Origin: Lysinibacillus sp. ZYM-1
GTDB lineage: Bacteria; Bacillota; Bacilli; Bacillales_A; Planococcaceae
Assembly (NCBI RefSeq): GCF_001308875.1
Contig: NZ_KQ465107.1
Coordinates: 186,001 to 250,000 of the forward strand
Length of the DNA stretch: 64,000 bases
Direction of reading: 5' to 3'
This document shows positions 41,085-49,474 of the stretch, piece by piece. The position numbers and the translations under genes are program-made. Position 1 is the first letter of the stretch. Every line of letters starts with the position of its first letter. The notes beneath the pieces were generated by a model. It was given only the letters and a program-made list of their open reading frames with translations, had not been told where the DNA came from and ran no database searches.

Positions 41085-41516
41085 ATGAAGAGAATAATTT
41101 CCCTTTTATTGTTTATTCTTGTTTTAACAGGGTGTAGTTTATTTCCGACGGAACCAATCCTTCAACCAGAGGGGAAGGTTATTGTAAATGGAGAACAATA
41201 TAAAATGATTTCAGATGAATATGAATGGAAAGAAGGCAACGTTGAAATAAGTACTGGAAGTTCAGATATAAATGAACTATTAGAGAACTTCGAAACATTA
41301 GACATTAAAAAAGGTGATACCTTAAAATTTGAAATTGATAAAAACCCTTCATCTACTACTGTAATTAAACTGAATGAAGACGGTACAAGTGATACTGTTG
41401 AAATTAAAAATAATAAAATAAAAATGCCATCAGAAAATGGTTATTATATATATCAACTTACATCAGTATGGCCGCAAGGAAGAGAGACTTTTGTTTTTGA
41501 TGTTAATGTAAAATAA
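41085..41516 (+). CDS. Lipoprotein of unknown function
   Basis: 143 residues. MKRIISLLLFILVLTGCSLF is a lipoprotein signal peptide with lipobox LTGC (Cys17). The mature part is an all-beta-looking acidic domain with GKVIVNGEQYKMI, then LKFEIDKNPSSTTVIKL and a C-terminal ETFVFDVNVK, similar in style to small secreted Ig-like domains. Unknown family. GAGAGG precedes ATG 41085. It follows the truncated recombinase gene by 40 bp; probably an island passenger. Confidence 0.75.
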   Translation: MKRIISLLLFILVLTGCSLFPTEPILQPEGKVIVNGEQYKMISDEYEWKEGNVEISTGSSDINELLENFETLDIKKGDTLKFEIDKNPSSTTVIKLNEDGTSDTVEIKNNKIKMPSENGYYIYQLTSVWPQGRETFVFDVNVK

Positions 41517-41524
41517 AAAAGAAT

Positions 41525-41616
41525 GAACTATTAAAAAAATCTGATACCAATATGTTACGAATAGCTCTAGCGAAAGAAATTCTTTCGAGTACTGAGTTAT
41601 GCGTTACTAATAGTTC
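41525..41616 (+). repeat. Long imperfect palindrome after the lipoprotein gene
   Basis: Outer arms GAACTATTA (41525-41533) and TAATAGTTC (41608-41616); inside, GTTACGAATAGCTCT and CGAAAGAA (41554-41577) pair with CTTTCG and ACTGAGTTATGCGTTAC (41582-41607) with a few mismatches. The left arm has an extra 21 bases. The size and arm structure resemble a degenerate MITE-like element as much as a terminator. Confidence 0.5.
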
Positions 41617-41877
41617 GTTATTTTCTAGGTCTTGTATTTAATTATTAATTTGAATAGTAAGCCCCTAGATTTAAGGCTAAGTATTTATCCTCTATACTGC
41701 CTCTACCAGACACCTCAAATTCAATACAATTTCGGTGCTACATGTTAAGAGAATTCAGTATTAACTGTACATATTGTAGCTTTGTAATATAGTTTGATCA
41801 AAATGGAGCCTTATATTATAATACCAAGATTGATTTTTATAAAAAAGTTGGATTATTTTCTTCCTAATGTTGTTACA

Positions 41878-41942
41878 CAATCGGGCCCTTTCATGAAGAA
41901 AGACGCCCGCTTTCTTATTTCAGAAAAGCGCCCGATTGTTGA
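41878..41942 (+). repeat. Palindromic repeat copy A (CAATCGGGC...GCCCGATTG)
   Basis: A 65-bp element with terminal inverted repeats CAATCGGGC / GCCCGATTG and a conserved interior (TCATGAAGAAAGACGC, then CAGAAAAGCG). Other copies are at 42352, 46201 and, in part, 42431 and 49423. In this window all copies lie between 41.8 and 49.5 kb. The arm spacing allows a single hairpin in RNA. Confidence 0.78.
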
Positions 41943-41994
41943 AAACTTTAATTGCTATTTTTTCCTCAATTGAGTCCTTCTTTCAACAAAATTT

Positions 41995-42243
41995 CTATCC
42001 TAAAAATACAATTTCACCATTTTCTTTTTTTGCTCGAATTGTAATTTTACCCACGCATTGTTTTGGATTTTTATAACCGTTTTCAACTTCTTGAAATAGC
42101 GTAGATAATAGATTTTCTACTTCACCTAATGTTGTATCTTTAGAAAGTTTATGTACACGCATTAATTCGATACCTTTATAAGCATCTTCAGTCCCATGAA
42201 CTTCAACTTCTCCAAATGCTCTAACTTCAATTTCTATTTTCAA
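41995..42243 (-). CDS. Small hypothetical protein
   Basis: 82 residues from TTG 42243, chosen because GAGGAG sits eight bases upstream; the ATG 13 codons earlier has none. Acidic/basic alternating beta strands (MKIEIEVRAFGEVEVHG), GYKNPKQCVGKITIRAKKENGEIVFLG at the end. No family recognised. Between two palindromic repeats in the island; monocistronic. Confidence 0.55.
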   Translation of the reverse strand: MKIEIEVRAFGEVEVHGTEDAYKGIELMRVHKLSKDTTLGEVENLLSTLFQEVENGYKNPKQCVGKITIRAKKENGEIVFLG

Positions 42244-42351
42244 ATTTTTCAGCTCCTCAAAATTATTAATACATTTACGCATTATAATTTAAAAAAATTT
42301 GGACTTCCTTGTCCTATATTCAACAAAAAAGAACCAATCACCTTTATTCAG

Positions 42352-42414
42352 CAATAGGGCACTTTCCATGAATAAAGACGCTTTCCTTATTTCAGAAAAG
42401 CGCCCGATTGTTGA
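42352..42414 (+). repeat. Palindromic repeat copy B
   Basis: CAATAGGGC at 42352 pairs with GCCCGATTG at 42402-42410 with a mismatch; interior as in copy A with the changed AATAAAGACGC. It is followed by partial copies at 42421-42492 (AAGCACCCGATTGTTGA and AAGCACCCTGTTAATTGAA). Confidence 0.75.
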
Positions 42415-42523
42415 AGATCGTTATTGAACTAAAGCACCCGATTGTTGAGTACCTTATTGAAGATAAGCACCCTGTTAATTGAAGAAGGGTCTTCCATTAT
42501 TGATTAACATTGTAATAATCCTT

Positions 42524-42559
42524 AAAAAGAGACATCATTATAAAACGATGTCTCTTTTT
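42524..42559. terminator. Terminator of the GNAT gene at 42581
   Basis: AAAAAGAGACATC (42524-42536) pairs with GATGTCTCTTTTT (42547-42559), flanked by A and T tracts in both directions. Confidence 0.85.
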
Positions 42560-42580
42560 TAAATACTTCAAGGGAACTTT

Positions 42581-43084
42581 TTAGACAAATCTCCAAAAGT
42601 ATAATTCTTCTGTTTCTTTATACATTTCCGCCCCTAATTTTTCTAATACTCTGTGCGATGGAATATTATCTTTATCAGTATCAGCAATAACGTACAAAAC
42701 ATCGGACTGATTTAACAACCAGTTTTTTAAACTATTAACAGTTTCCGTCATATAGCCGTTTCCTTGATATTTAGGGAGCGTATAGTAACCTATTACTACT
42801 TCACCATTTTCATTTGGAAGCCCCTTTAACATTATTCCACCAACACTACAGTTTTTATCTTTTGACACGATTAACCAATTTGTATACCAAATATAATTTT
42901 CCACATCGCATAACAATTTTGAAAGTCTTTTTTCCATAGCTTGTTTAAGTTCTGGACTGAGAAATCTATCTGAGTCAATTAATGATAACCTTTGTTCCAT
43001 TTCCTTTGGATTATCTATTAGCAACCTTAGATTTTCTGCACTCAGTGGAATTAATCTTAATCTTTCTGTGTTTAATTCATTCAT
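42581..43084 (-). CDS. GNAT family acetyltransferase (RimJ/RimL type)
   Basis: 167 residues with RLRLIPLSAENLRLLI at the start, YTNWLIVSKDKNCSVGGIMLKG (beta2-beta3), VVIGYYTLPKYQGNGYMTETVNSLKNWL containing the acetyl-CoA loop QGNGYM (about 110-116), and a terminal HRVLEKLGAEMYKETEELYFWRF. Substrate unknown. It lies inside the accessory island and is monocistronic. RBS: GGAGTG before ATG 43084. Confidence 0.85.
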   Translation of the reverse strand: MNELNTERLRLIPLSAENLRLLIDNPKEMEQRLSLIDSDRFLSPELKQAMEKRLSKLLCDVENYIWYTNWLIVSKDKNCSVGGIMLKGLPNENGEVVIGYYTLPKYQGNGYMTETVNSLKNWLLNQSDVLYVIADTDKDNIPSHRVLEKLGAEMYKETEELYFWRFV

Positions 43085-43446
43085 TAGTACACTCCTATCA
43101 TAATTTTGAACGTCATTTTATAGACAAAATCAAATTTAAAAATAGGTATATGTTATTGGCAGCTACTCCCGTTACAATTAATCCAAAATAAAGGAGGCAT
43201 AATACTTTGCAATCCAATATTAAATGGTTAATAAAGTATATCATTCCATAAATATATTGTAAACTCTTCCAGTAATCGAAAAATGGTTCTCTGCAAACTG
43301 TTTTCTTGTTTAACTAAACTGCCTCGTTAGTACATTTATTCAAACTTATCCCTTTTTCGCCTTCTTTCGTATAGGAACACCCCTAATATAAGGAGCTATT
43401 ATCCTCCAAATCAAATCTAAATAATAATTAATAAAAAAAATCATCT
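43085..43446. other. Intergenic island DNA, gene remnants
   Basis: 362 bp without a complete gene. At 43188 AAAGGAGG precedes TTG 43207, which opens a 14-codon frame (MQSNIKWLIKYIIP) that stops at once and could be a truncated gene start. Near 43310-43335 CTAAACTGCCTCGTTAG looks like a fragment of a common Bacillales intergenic repeat. Nothing else is supported. Confidence 0.35.
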
Positions 43447-43851
43447 CTATTCATTGAGATGATTCATAACACTTTCGAGAGTTTTATTCTTTAACTCGTT
43501 TTCCATTGCTGTTTGTACACTTTCAAAGGTTACATTCAGTGTATGTTGAATTTTTTTACCTACATGGCAATCAGGATTAGGGTTATTGTGTATAGGAAAC
43601 AACTCTTTTTCTATATGAACGGCTTTATAAATATCAAATAAAGTGATGTCACTAGGGTCTCGAGTTAAGGAAGAACCTGGTACGCCAACTTTAGAAGTCA
43701 GAATTCCAGCTTTTTTTAAGTCACTACTTATTCGTCTTATGACAACAGGGTTTGTATTTACACTGCTGGCAATCTTCTCAGATGATAATGTTGAGTCTGT
43801 AGAAATTAACGATAATACATGGATCGCTACAGAAAGACGTATATTTATCAT
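43447..43851 (-). CDS. Rrf2 family regulator (YwnA-like)
   Basis: 134 residues of the Rrf2 family: INIRLSVAIHVLSLIS, then EKIASSVNTNPVVIRRISSDLKKAGIL and the wing-like VGVPGSSLTRDPSDITLFDIYKAV, with a single Cys (PNPDCHVG) in the region where NsrR/IscR have a cluster, typical of YwnA. ATG 43851 has GAGGGGTG upstream. It is divergent from azoR-like/ywnB-like genes; in B. subtilis ywnA is next to ywnB, so the arrangement is conserved. It is the likely repressor at the two dyads 43971-44014 and may sense thiol-reactive or redox stress. Confidence 0.85.
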   Translation of the reverse strand: MINIRLSVAIHVLSLISTDSTLSSEKIASSVNTNPVVIRRISSDLKKAGILTSKVGVPGSSLTRDPSDITLFDIYKAVHIEKELFPIHNNPNPDCHVGKKIQHTLNVTFESVQTAMENELKNKTLESVMNHLNE

Positions 43852-43953
43852 GCAAATCACCCCTCATGTAATAATATTAGTTACATATATTTATTTGTCA
43901 ATTAGATAATATCCAAATAATTATTTAAAAAGATTATTACTGAAAAAAGATTA

Positions 43954-44014
43954 TTGACATTCGTATAAGGTGTAACTATAATCGTTACAGAAGGGTGTAA
44001 CAATTACTGTTACA
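43954..44014 (+). promoter_or_regulatory. Promoter with two 19-bp dyad operators (azoR operon)
   Basis: TTGACA (43954-43959), 17-bp spacer and TATAAT (43977-43982) form a near-consensus promoter. Site 1 TGTAACTATAATCGTTACA (43971-43989) covers the -10; site 2 TGTAACAATTACTGTTACA (43996-44014) covers the start region. Both have TGTAAC-N7-GTTACA and centres 25 bp apart. They fit autorepression-free control by the divergent Rrf2 protein. Confidence 0.85.
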
Positions 44015-44079
44015 ACTCAATAACCCTTTGTATTTAATAAAACTATTACTATGCTTTGGAAGAAAGGGAGTATTACAAA

Positions 44080-44718
44080 ATGACAACAGTATTATATATC
44101 ACAGCACATCCACATGATGAAACAAAATCTTACAGTATGGCGACAGGAAAAGCGTTTATTGATACGTATAAAGAAGTTAATCCTAACGATCAAGTAGTTC
44201 ACATTGATTTATATAAAGAAAATATCCCTCAAATTGATGCAGATGTTTTTAGTGGATGGGGAAAACTTAGATCAGGGTCAAGCTTCGAGGATCTATCAGA
44301 GCAAGAGAAATTAAAAGTAACTCGCCTTGGTGAAATAAACGAACAGTTTATTACGGCTGACAAGTTTGTCTTTGTTACGCCATTCTGGAACTTTTCATAT
44401 CCTCCCGTTATGAAAGCTTACTTGGATGCAGTTTCTGTAGCAGGTAAATCTTTTAGATATACAGAAAACGGGCAGCCAGTAGGGTTGCTAACAGACAAAA
44501 AAGCATTGCACATACAGGCACGAGGTGGTTTTTACTCTGAAGGTCCAGCTGCAGAACTTGAAATGGGTCATCGTCATCTCCAAGTAATGATGAATTTCTT
44601 TGGTGTTCCTTCTTTAGAAGGACTCTTCGTTGAGGGACATAATAAAGTGCCTGAAAGAGCACTTGAAATTAAAGAAGATGCTATTGCTCGTGCAAAAGAT
44701 TTAGCTAAAACTTTCTAA
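44080..44718 (+). CDS. FMN-dependent NADH-azoreductase-like flavoprotein
   Basis: 212 residues of the AzoR family (flavodoxin fold): [20 protein letters not shown] at the phosphate loop, [23 protein letters not shown] in the dimer/FMN region and [12 protein letters not shown] near the C-terminal third. AzoR reduces azo dyes and quinones with NADH by a two-electron route that avoids semiquinone radicals. ATG 44080 has GAAAGGGAG upstream; the longer reading frame has no signal. First gene of the operon, directly behind the Rrf2 operators. Confidence 0.9.
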   Translation: MTTVLYITAHPHDETKSYSMATGKAFIDTYKEVNPNDQVVHIDLYKENIPQIDADVFSGWGKLRSGSSFEDLSEQEKLKVTRLGEINEQFITADKFVFVTPFWNFSYPPVMKAYLDAVSVAGKSFRYTENGQPVGLLTDKKALHIQARGGFYSEGPAAELEMGHRHLQVMMNFFGVPSLEGLFVEGHNKVPERALEIKEDAIARAKDLAKTF

Positions 44719-44757
44719 AATTATCAGGGAATAACTATTTAAATTAGTGGGATTAAC

Positions 44758-45396
44758 ATGAAAATCGGTATTATTGGAGCAAATGGTAAAGCAGGAAGTT
44801 TTATTCTTAAAGAAGCCTTTAGTCGTGGACATGAAGTAACAGCTATTGTACGTAATGCTGCTAAAGTATCTCATGAACAAGTGGTAATATTAGAGAAAAA
44901 TGTATTTGATTTAAAAAAGGAAGACCTTAATCAATTTGATGTAGTGGTAAATGCCTTTAAGGCTTCCAATGGACAAGAACAACAACATGTGGAAGCTGGT
45001 AGAGTTTTAATTAATGCATTACAAGATGCTCCTGAAACTAGATTAATTGTAGTAGGCGGTGCAGGAAGTTTGTATGTAGATGAAACTCAAACAATGAAAA
45101 AATTTGAATCACCAGGTTTTCCAGAAGCCTATTACCCAACTGCAAAATATATGGGCGAAAACCTAGAGGATCTTCGAAATACTAGTAGTGTTCATTGGAC
45201 TTATATTAGCCCAGGTGGGGTTTTTGACCCAGAAGGTGAGAAAAAAGGTTCTTACCAAAAAGGAAAAGATCAAATTATCTTAAACTCAACAGGTGAAAGC
45301 TACATTAGCTATGCAGACTATGCTCTTGCAATACTTGATGAAATAGAAAATCAACAACATAAAAATGAGCGTTTCGCTGTAGTGGGAGAACGCTAA
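44758..45396 (+). CDS. NAD(P)-dependent epimerase-like oxidoreductase (YwnB-like)
   Basis: 212 residues of the NAD(P)-binding, NmrA/SDR-a-like group: GIIGANGKAGSFILKEAFSRGHEVTAIVRN at the dinucleotide fold (G7-x-x-G-x-x-G pattern), VVVNAFKAS, and LIVVGGAGSLYVDE, then WTYISPGGVFDP. Same order as B. subtilis ywnA-ywnB. The catalytic SYK of classical SDRs is not obvious, as in YwnB. Follows the azoreductase gene by 39 bp. Confidence 0.88.
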   Translation: MKIGIIGANGKAGSFILKEAFSRGHEVTAIVRNAAKVSHEQVVILEKNVFDLKKEDLNQFDVVVNAFKASNGQEQQHVEAGRVLINALQDAPETRLIVVGGAGSLYVDETQTMKKFESPGFPEAYYPTAKYMGENLEDLRNTSSVHWTYISPGGVFDPEGEKKGSYQKGKDQIILNSTGESYISYADYALAILDEIENQQHKNERFAVVGER

Positions 45397-45435
45397 GTAC
45401 AAAAAAATATTATTCTTTTGAAAGGAGCTTTTAGT

Positions 45436-46068
45436 ATGAGTGATAAAGAAATTTCTCTTGTATATGTATGGGATGCTTATTGTGGTTGGTGTTATGGCTT
45501 TTCGAAAAGTATTCGTACTTTGCACGAAAACCACCCAGAATTACCATTAACAATTATTTCCGGCGGTTTATTTGTAGGAGATAGAAGTCTTCCTATAAAT
45601 GAATACCCTCACATTCCTGAAGCAAATAAGCGCATAAGTCAGCTTACTGGTGTAGTGTATGGTGAAGCTTACCAAGAACTTCTAGCAAACGGAACTTTTG
45701 TTATGGACTCTGAGGTTGCAGCCATTGGGTTTTCTGCATTAAGATCTATTGCACCTGAACGTGCAGTGTATTTTGCTTCATCCATGCAACACGCTTTTTA
45801 TTTTGAGGGAAAAAGCCTTAGTGCTGAAGAAACTTATAGGGAGATAGCTATTGCTCATAATCTTAATCCTGATTTAGTTATTGAACGGATGAAGGAAAAA
45901 GATACTATAAGCGATGCTTATGCTGACTTTACAAAGGTTCATCAACTTAACGTTAATAGTTATCCTACACTTTTATTGAAAAAAGGTGATGAATACATCA
46001 GCTTAGGCGGGGGTGCTATGACTGCTGAAAAGCTTGAAACTCACTTGAAAGAAATTTTAGAAAAATAA
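45436..46068 (+). CDS. DsbA/FrnE-family thioredoxin-fold protein
   Basis: 210 residues. Thioredoxin-like fold with the active site C16-GW-C19 in VWDAYCGWCYGFSKS, a helical insert, and the cis-proline strand VNSYPTLLLKKG near 176-187 (the SYPT of DsbA/FrnE relatives). No signal peptide, so cytoplasmic, like FrnE of Deinococcus. ATG 45436 follows AAAGGAG. Third gene of the azoR operon; the redox-active CGWC would fit thiol repair after electrophile stress. Terminator at 46113-46152. Confidence 0.87.
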   Translation: MSDKEISLVYVWDAYCGWCYGFSKSIRTLHENHPELPLTIISGGLFVGDRSLPINEYPHIPEANKRISQLTGVVYGEAYQELLANGTFVMDSEVAAIGFSALRSIAPERAVYFASSMQHAFYFEGKSLSAEETYREIAIAHNLNPDLVIERMKEKDTISDAYADFTKVHQLNVNSYPTLLLKKGDEYISLGGGAMTAEKLETHLKEILEK

Positions 46069-46112
46069 AAATAAAGTTTCGGTTTATTCAAGAATTTAAT
46101 TGATATTCAATA

Positions 46113-46152
46113 AAAACATCCTCTATGTAATATACAAGATAGAGGATGTTTT
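46113..46152 (+). terminator. Terminator of the azoR operon
   Basis: AAAACATCCTCTAT (46113-46126) pairs with ATAGAGGATGTTTT (46139-46152). Confidence 0.85.
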
Positions 46153-46200
46153 ATTTAGTATTATTAATGAGTTCTTTATATGTCTCCCATGTACTTTCTT

Positions 46201-46266
46201 CAACAATCGGGCCCTTTTCATGAAGAAAGACGCTCGCCTTATTCAAGGAAAGCGCCCGATTGTTGA
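46201..46266 (+). repeat. Palindromic repeat copy C
   Basis: The most perfect copy: CAACAATCGGGC (46201-46212) pairs with GCCCGATTGTTG (46254-46265) with no mismatch; interior TTCATGAAGAAAGACGC then CGCCTTATTCAAGG. Confidence 0.8.
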
Positions 46267-46279
46267 ATTGATGGGTTAT

Positions 46280-46414
46280 AACAAAGTTTGATTAAGAAAG
46301 TGTTACAACCGTGATTTTGTAATAGAAAAAGCCCTTTTATTTTGAAAAAAGATTGATCAAAATAAGAGAGCTACGTTTTTCTGTATATTTCATTTTTAAA
46401 ACAAAGTTTGATTA
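46280..46414 (+). repeat. Direct repeats AACAAAGTTTGATTA flanking 120 bp
   Basis: AACAAAGTTTGATTA occurs at 46280-46294 and, 120 bp later, at 46400-46414. The motif contains the TTTGATTA of the island-edge repeats. The second copy lies 180 bp before the 3' end of the MFS gene; an inverted copy, TTATCAAACTTTGTT, is at 48592-48606 beyond the TetR gene. Confidence 0.6.
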
Positions 46415-46593
46415 CAATTTTTTGTAAACACTACTTTTTTTGTTATATGTAAGCTACAAAAAAGTTGCTTTCTTAAAAAGAATAATATAGCTTCCGGATC
46501 GCCTCGATACCTAGCAAAAAACTAATATTATCATTGCATAATCAAAAAGTAAATTTAGCGGAAAGGAAATAGAGATGTAAAGAAATTTAAAAT

Positions 46594-47739
46594 CTAATAA
46601 CCTGTATTTTTCTTACGTAAATATGGGATTAATGAAATTGCCCCAAGGATTGCTAAACAAGATCCAATCCATAACGGAGATACAAATCCATATCCTTTAC
46701 TGATTCCAAAACCACCAAGTGACGAACCAATAACAACACCCAGAGTAATAAAAGAACTATGAACGGTATTTATCATTGTTCCATTACTAGCTGTTTTCAT
46801 TACTCTCGCAACCATTGCAGGATTCAATGCTACACCAGTTAAACCAATAAAAATCATCGAAATAACCGCAATGTATTTATTCTCTGCACTTAAAGCAAAT
46901 AAAGACAATGCTACTATTAATATAATCAATCCGCTCATCAGTATTTTCATTGTATATTTATCAGCAAACTTGCCAATCACTATATTCCCAACTACCGTCG
47001 CGCTACCATAGAGAGCAAGTAAATATGGAATACTTGCACTTGTAAAGCCTGTGACATTTGTAAAGATAGGAGTGAAATAACTAAATGCTGCAAATGTACC
47101 ACCAATAATAAACATACTTGTTGTGTACGCTGCCCAAAGATGCCTGTTTTTAAAATGCATAAGTTCGTCTTTCCAGTTCAGTTGCTCTTTGTTTGATAAT
47201 GATGGTAGCAACCACTGAATCATAATCCCTGATACTAGCACAAGAACAGCAACAGCCCAAAAACTAATACGCCAACCAAAATATTGCGAAATAATGGTTG
47301 TTATAGGTAAACCTAATACAGTTGCAACCATTAAACCTGCAAGTACAATTGATGCAGCTTTTCCCATTGAATCAGAGTGAACCAATGTTGTAGAAAAGGA
47401 AATCGCAACTCCAAAGGCTGAAGCTGAAGCAATACCAGTTATAATACGTGAAATCATCATAATATCATAGTTCCATGCAATAGCTCCTAGCGATTGACCA
47501 ATTAAAAATATAAACATTAAAAACAATAGTGCTTGTTTGCTACGCATTCGTAAGAGAATTGCAGTTAAAATGGGGCCTCCTACCACCATTGCTCCTGCAT
47601 AAGCTGTTATTAAATAACCAATAGATGATACAGAAACCTGGAATGCAAGAGCAAGTTCGTTCATCATACCTGCAACCATAAATTCTGATGTAGTCATACA
47701 AAAGATTGCTAAAGCTAGTAAATAAATAATCGATGGCAT
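46594..47739 (-). CDS. MFS transporter (YdhP/AraJ-like)
   Basis: 381 residues, twelve membrane helices of the DHA1-type MFS: the loop LRMRSKQALLFLMFIFLIGQSLGAIAWNYDIMMISRIITG at TM3-TM4, and GKFADKYTMKILMSGL in the second half, corresponding to the G-x-x-x-D-R-x-G motif. AraJ/YdhP relatives export sugars or drugs. No ribosome binding site is strong at ATG 47739 (AGGAGAG is seven bases upstream, acceptable). It is downstream of the TetR gene by 64 bp. Confidence 0.9.
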   Translation of the reverse strand: MPSIIYLLALAIFCMTTSEFMVAGMMNELALAFQVSVSSIGYLITAYAGAMVVGGPILTAILLRMRSKQALLFLMFIFLIGQSLGAIAWNYDIMMISRIITGIASASAFGVAISFSTTLVHSDSMGKAASIVLAGLMVATVLGLPITTIISQYFGWRISFWAVAVLVLVSGIMIQWLLPSLSNKEQLNWKDELMHFKNRHLWAAYTTSMFIIGGTFAAFSYFTPIFTNVTGFTSASIPYLLALYGSATVVGNIVIGKFADKYTMKILMSGLIILIVALSLFALSAENKYIAVISMIFIGLTGVALNPAMVARVMKTASNGTMINTVHSSFITLGVVIGSSLGGFGISKGYGFVSPLWIGSCLAILGAISLIPYLRKKNTGY

Positions 47740-47803
47740 ATAAACTCTCCTAAATTCATTATTGTAACAAACGGTACAAAAATAGTTCTAAAAAAAGAGC
47801 GCA

Positions 47804-48400
47804 CTAAGCGCCAAAAAGTGACCCTAACGTTCCGTTCATAACCTGTTCTGCCAACCCCCGATTTTGCATTGAAGCATTAAGAACCCGGAACCCGTAATAA
47901 CTGCTTAAAAAAAGACTAGTTAATTCCTCAGCGGTTTGCTTTTTAGAAATTTCTCCAGTCTGCAACCCTTCCTCCATCACTTTCTTAATAGCTTGGTTCA
48001 GAAGTTCAACATGTCTTGAGAAAATTTCTTGAACCATTAAATCATTATTAGCTCTTTCCACACTGGCATTGATCAATAAACACCCTTTTTGGTCAATATT
48101 CTCAAAGTCTTCCTTCAATGCCCATTCAAAAAAATTACTTAACCGTTCTTTAACTGGAATTTGGGTAGTTAATAATTCCTTTTGTTCCCTAATTCCAATT
48201 TCGTGGTAGCGTTCTAATACTTGTTTATACAGTTCATGTTTACTACCGAATGTATTGTATAAACTTCCTTTCCCAAGTCCTGTATCGTTGCATAAATCTT
48301 GTGTAGAACACCCCTCATATCCTCTTATCCAAAATGTTTTCATTGCAACATCTACAATTGAGGAATAATTAAACTCTCTGGGTCTGCCACGATTACTCAA
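47804..48400 (-). CDS. TetR family regulator
   Basis: 198 residues. HTH region GRPREFNYSSIVDVAMKTFWIRGYEGCSTQDLCNDTGLGKGSLYNTFGSKHELYKQVL (pieces RPREFN, GKGSLYNTFGSK); the C-terminal helical domain is similar to that of TetR regulators for MFS pumps. It shares a transcript with the MFS gene and probably represses it. Motifs TTTTGTACCG occur both in the promoter region (48444-48453, plus strand) and in the TetR-MFS gap (47786-47777, minus strand) and are candidate operators, though not perfect dyads. Confidence 0.9.
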   Translation of the reverse strand: MSNRGRPREFNYSSIVDVAMKTFWIRGYEGCSTQDLCNDTGLGKGSLYNTFGSKHELYKQVLERYHEIGIREQKELLTTQIPVKERLSNFFEWALKEDFENIDQKGCLLINASVERANNDLMVQEIFSRHVELLNQAIKKVMEEGLQTGEISKKQTAEELTSLFLSSYYGFRVLNASMQNRGLAEQVMNGTLGSLFGA

Positions 48401-48754
48401 TCTTATTCTCCTCTCATTTTAAAAATATAACATTAGTAGAATATCTCTTTTGTACCGAATAGTCAATAAATCTGTTTTATTGTAACTTTAAAATAAAATT
48501 AGACTACTTTAGATTACGAATAAATTAATATAGTCCATTATCCAAACGAGATGTTATTTGAATTTATTATTTTATCAATCTTTGTTTTTAATTATCAAAC
48601 TTTGTTATGAATGATCAAATTTTTTTACAAAGCTACATGAATATGTTTTCAAAATAGCGGTAATGAAAATTAATATTAAATAAAGGAAATATCCTCTTGA
48701 AAGTAGAATATTACCCTACAACCATAATTAACTATTCCGATGAGGAGGATTCTT
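48401..48754. other. Intergenic region with inverted TTTGAT repeats
   Basis: 354 bp between the divergent TetR and DinB genes. It holds TTATCAAACTTTGTT (48592-48606), the inverted partner of 46400-46414, and another ATCAAA at 48614. An AT-rich stretch must carry the divergent promoters. No further gene. Confidence 0.5.
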
Positions 48755-49264
48755 GTGCGTCCACGACCATTATTTATTGAAAATCCAGAGCATGATAGGT
48801 ATGTTAGTCTTGTGCCAGATGGAGATATTGAAGAAATACTGAGTAAGCAACGAACTAAGACCCTTACCCTCTTAGGCAGCGTATCAGAGGAGTTAGCAAG
48901 GAAGACGTACGCACCAGGGAAATGGACTTTAAAAGAAGTGATTGGGCATATGACCGACTCGGAACGTGTGATGTCGTATCGAATGCTTGCCATTGCACGA
49001 AATGAAAGTGCACCACTCCCAGCAATGGATCAGGATCAATACGTTTCTGCGGCAAACTTCAACAAATTATCTTGGGAACAGTTACTAGCTGGTTTAGACA
49101 TGGTACGCTCCAACACGTTAAGCCTGATTTCAACTATTGATGAAGCTGCGTGGGTTCGTAATGGAACTGTAATGAACAGCCCAGTTTCGGTAGGTACCAT
49201 TGCATATGGCATTGTCGGGCACGAGTTACACCATATGAAAGTGATTAGTGATAAATACTTATAA
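48755..49264 (+). CDS. DinB family protein
   Basis: 169 residues of the DinB four-helix-bundle family (YfiT/DinB-like, putative metal enzyme): TYAPGKWTLKEVIGHMTDSERVMSYRMLAI near residues 55-85 with the first His, SWEQLLAGLDMVRSNTLSLI, and the C-terminal VGHELHHMKVISDKYL with the H-x-x-x-H metal ligands. DinB proteins are linked to bacillithiol-dependent or hydrolytic reactions. I take GTG 48755, with GAGGAGG at 48742-48748 before it; the ATG at 48740 lies in that site. Confidence 0.86.
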   Translation: MRPRPLFIENPEHDRYVSLVPDGDIEEILSKQRTKTLTLLGSVSEELARKTYAPGKWTLKEVIGHMTDSERVMSYRMLAIARNESAPLPAMDQDQYVSAANFNKLSWEQLLAGLDMVRSNTLSLISTIDEAAWVRNGTVMNSPVSVGTIAYGIVGHELHHMKVISDKYL

Positions 49265-49282
49265 GTCTCTTTCTATTAATGA

Positions 49283-49324
49283 AAAAACCTAATTTCTCAT
49301 TTAATACTGAGAAATTAGGTTTTT
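49283..49324. terminator. Terminator of the DinB gene
   Basis: AAAAACCTAATTTCTCA (49283-49299) pairs with TGAGAAATTAGGTTTTT (49308-49324). Confidence 0.9.
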
Positions 49325-49474
49325 TAATAGTGAGACTTCCTTAGTATTATAAATCCGCATTTTCCTGACGCTATCTCTATTTATAAATTCCCTATTTTCT
49401 TTAATTTCTTATTCAATTAAATGGCCCGATTGTGGAATAAGAAAATTATCAATCTTTATTAAAAGACCACAATA

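Noticed and set aside
43207-43251. 14-codon ORF MQSNIKWLIKYIIP behind a strong AAAGGAGG
   Set aside because: Stops immediately; could be a truncated gene start but nothing supports a product.
47777-48453. TTTTGTACCG pair as TetR operators
   Set aside because: The two copies are not extended dyads and their flanks differ; kept only as a remark on the TetR gene.
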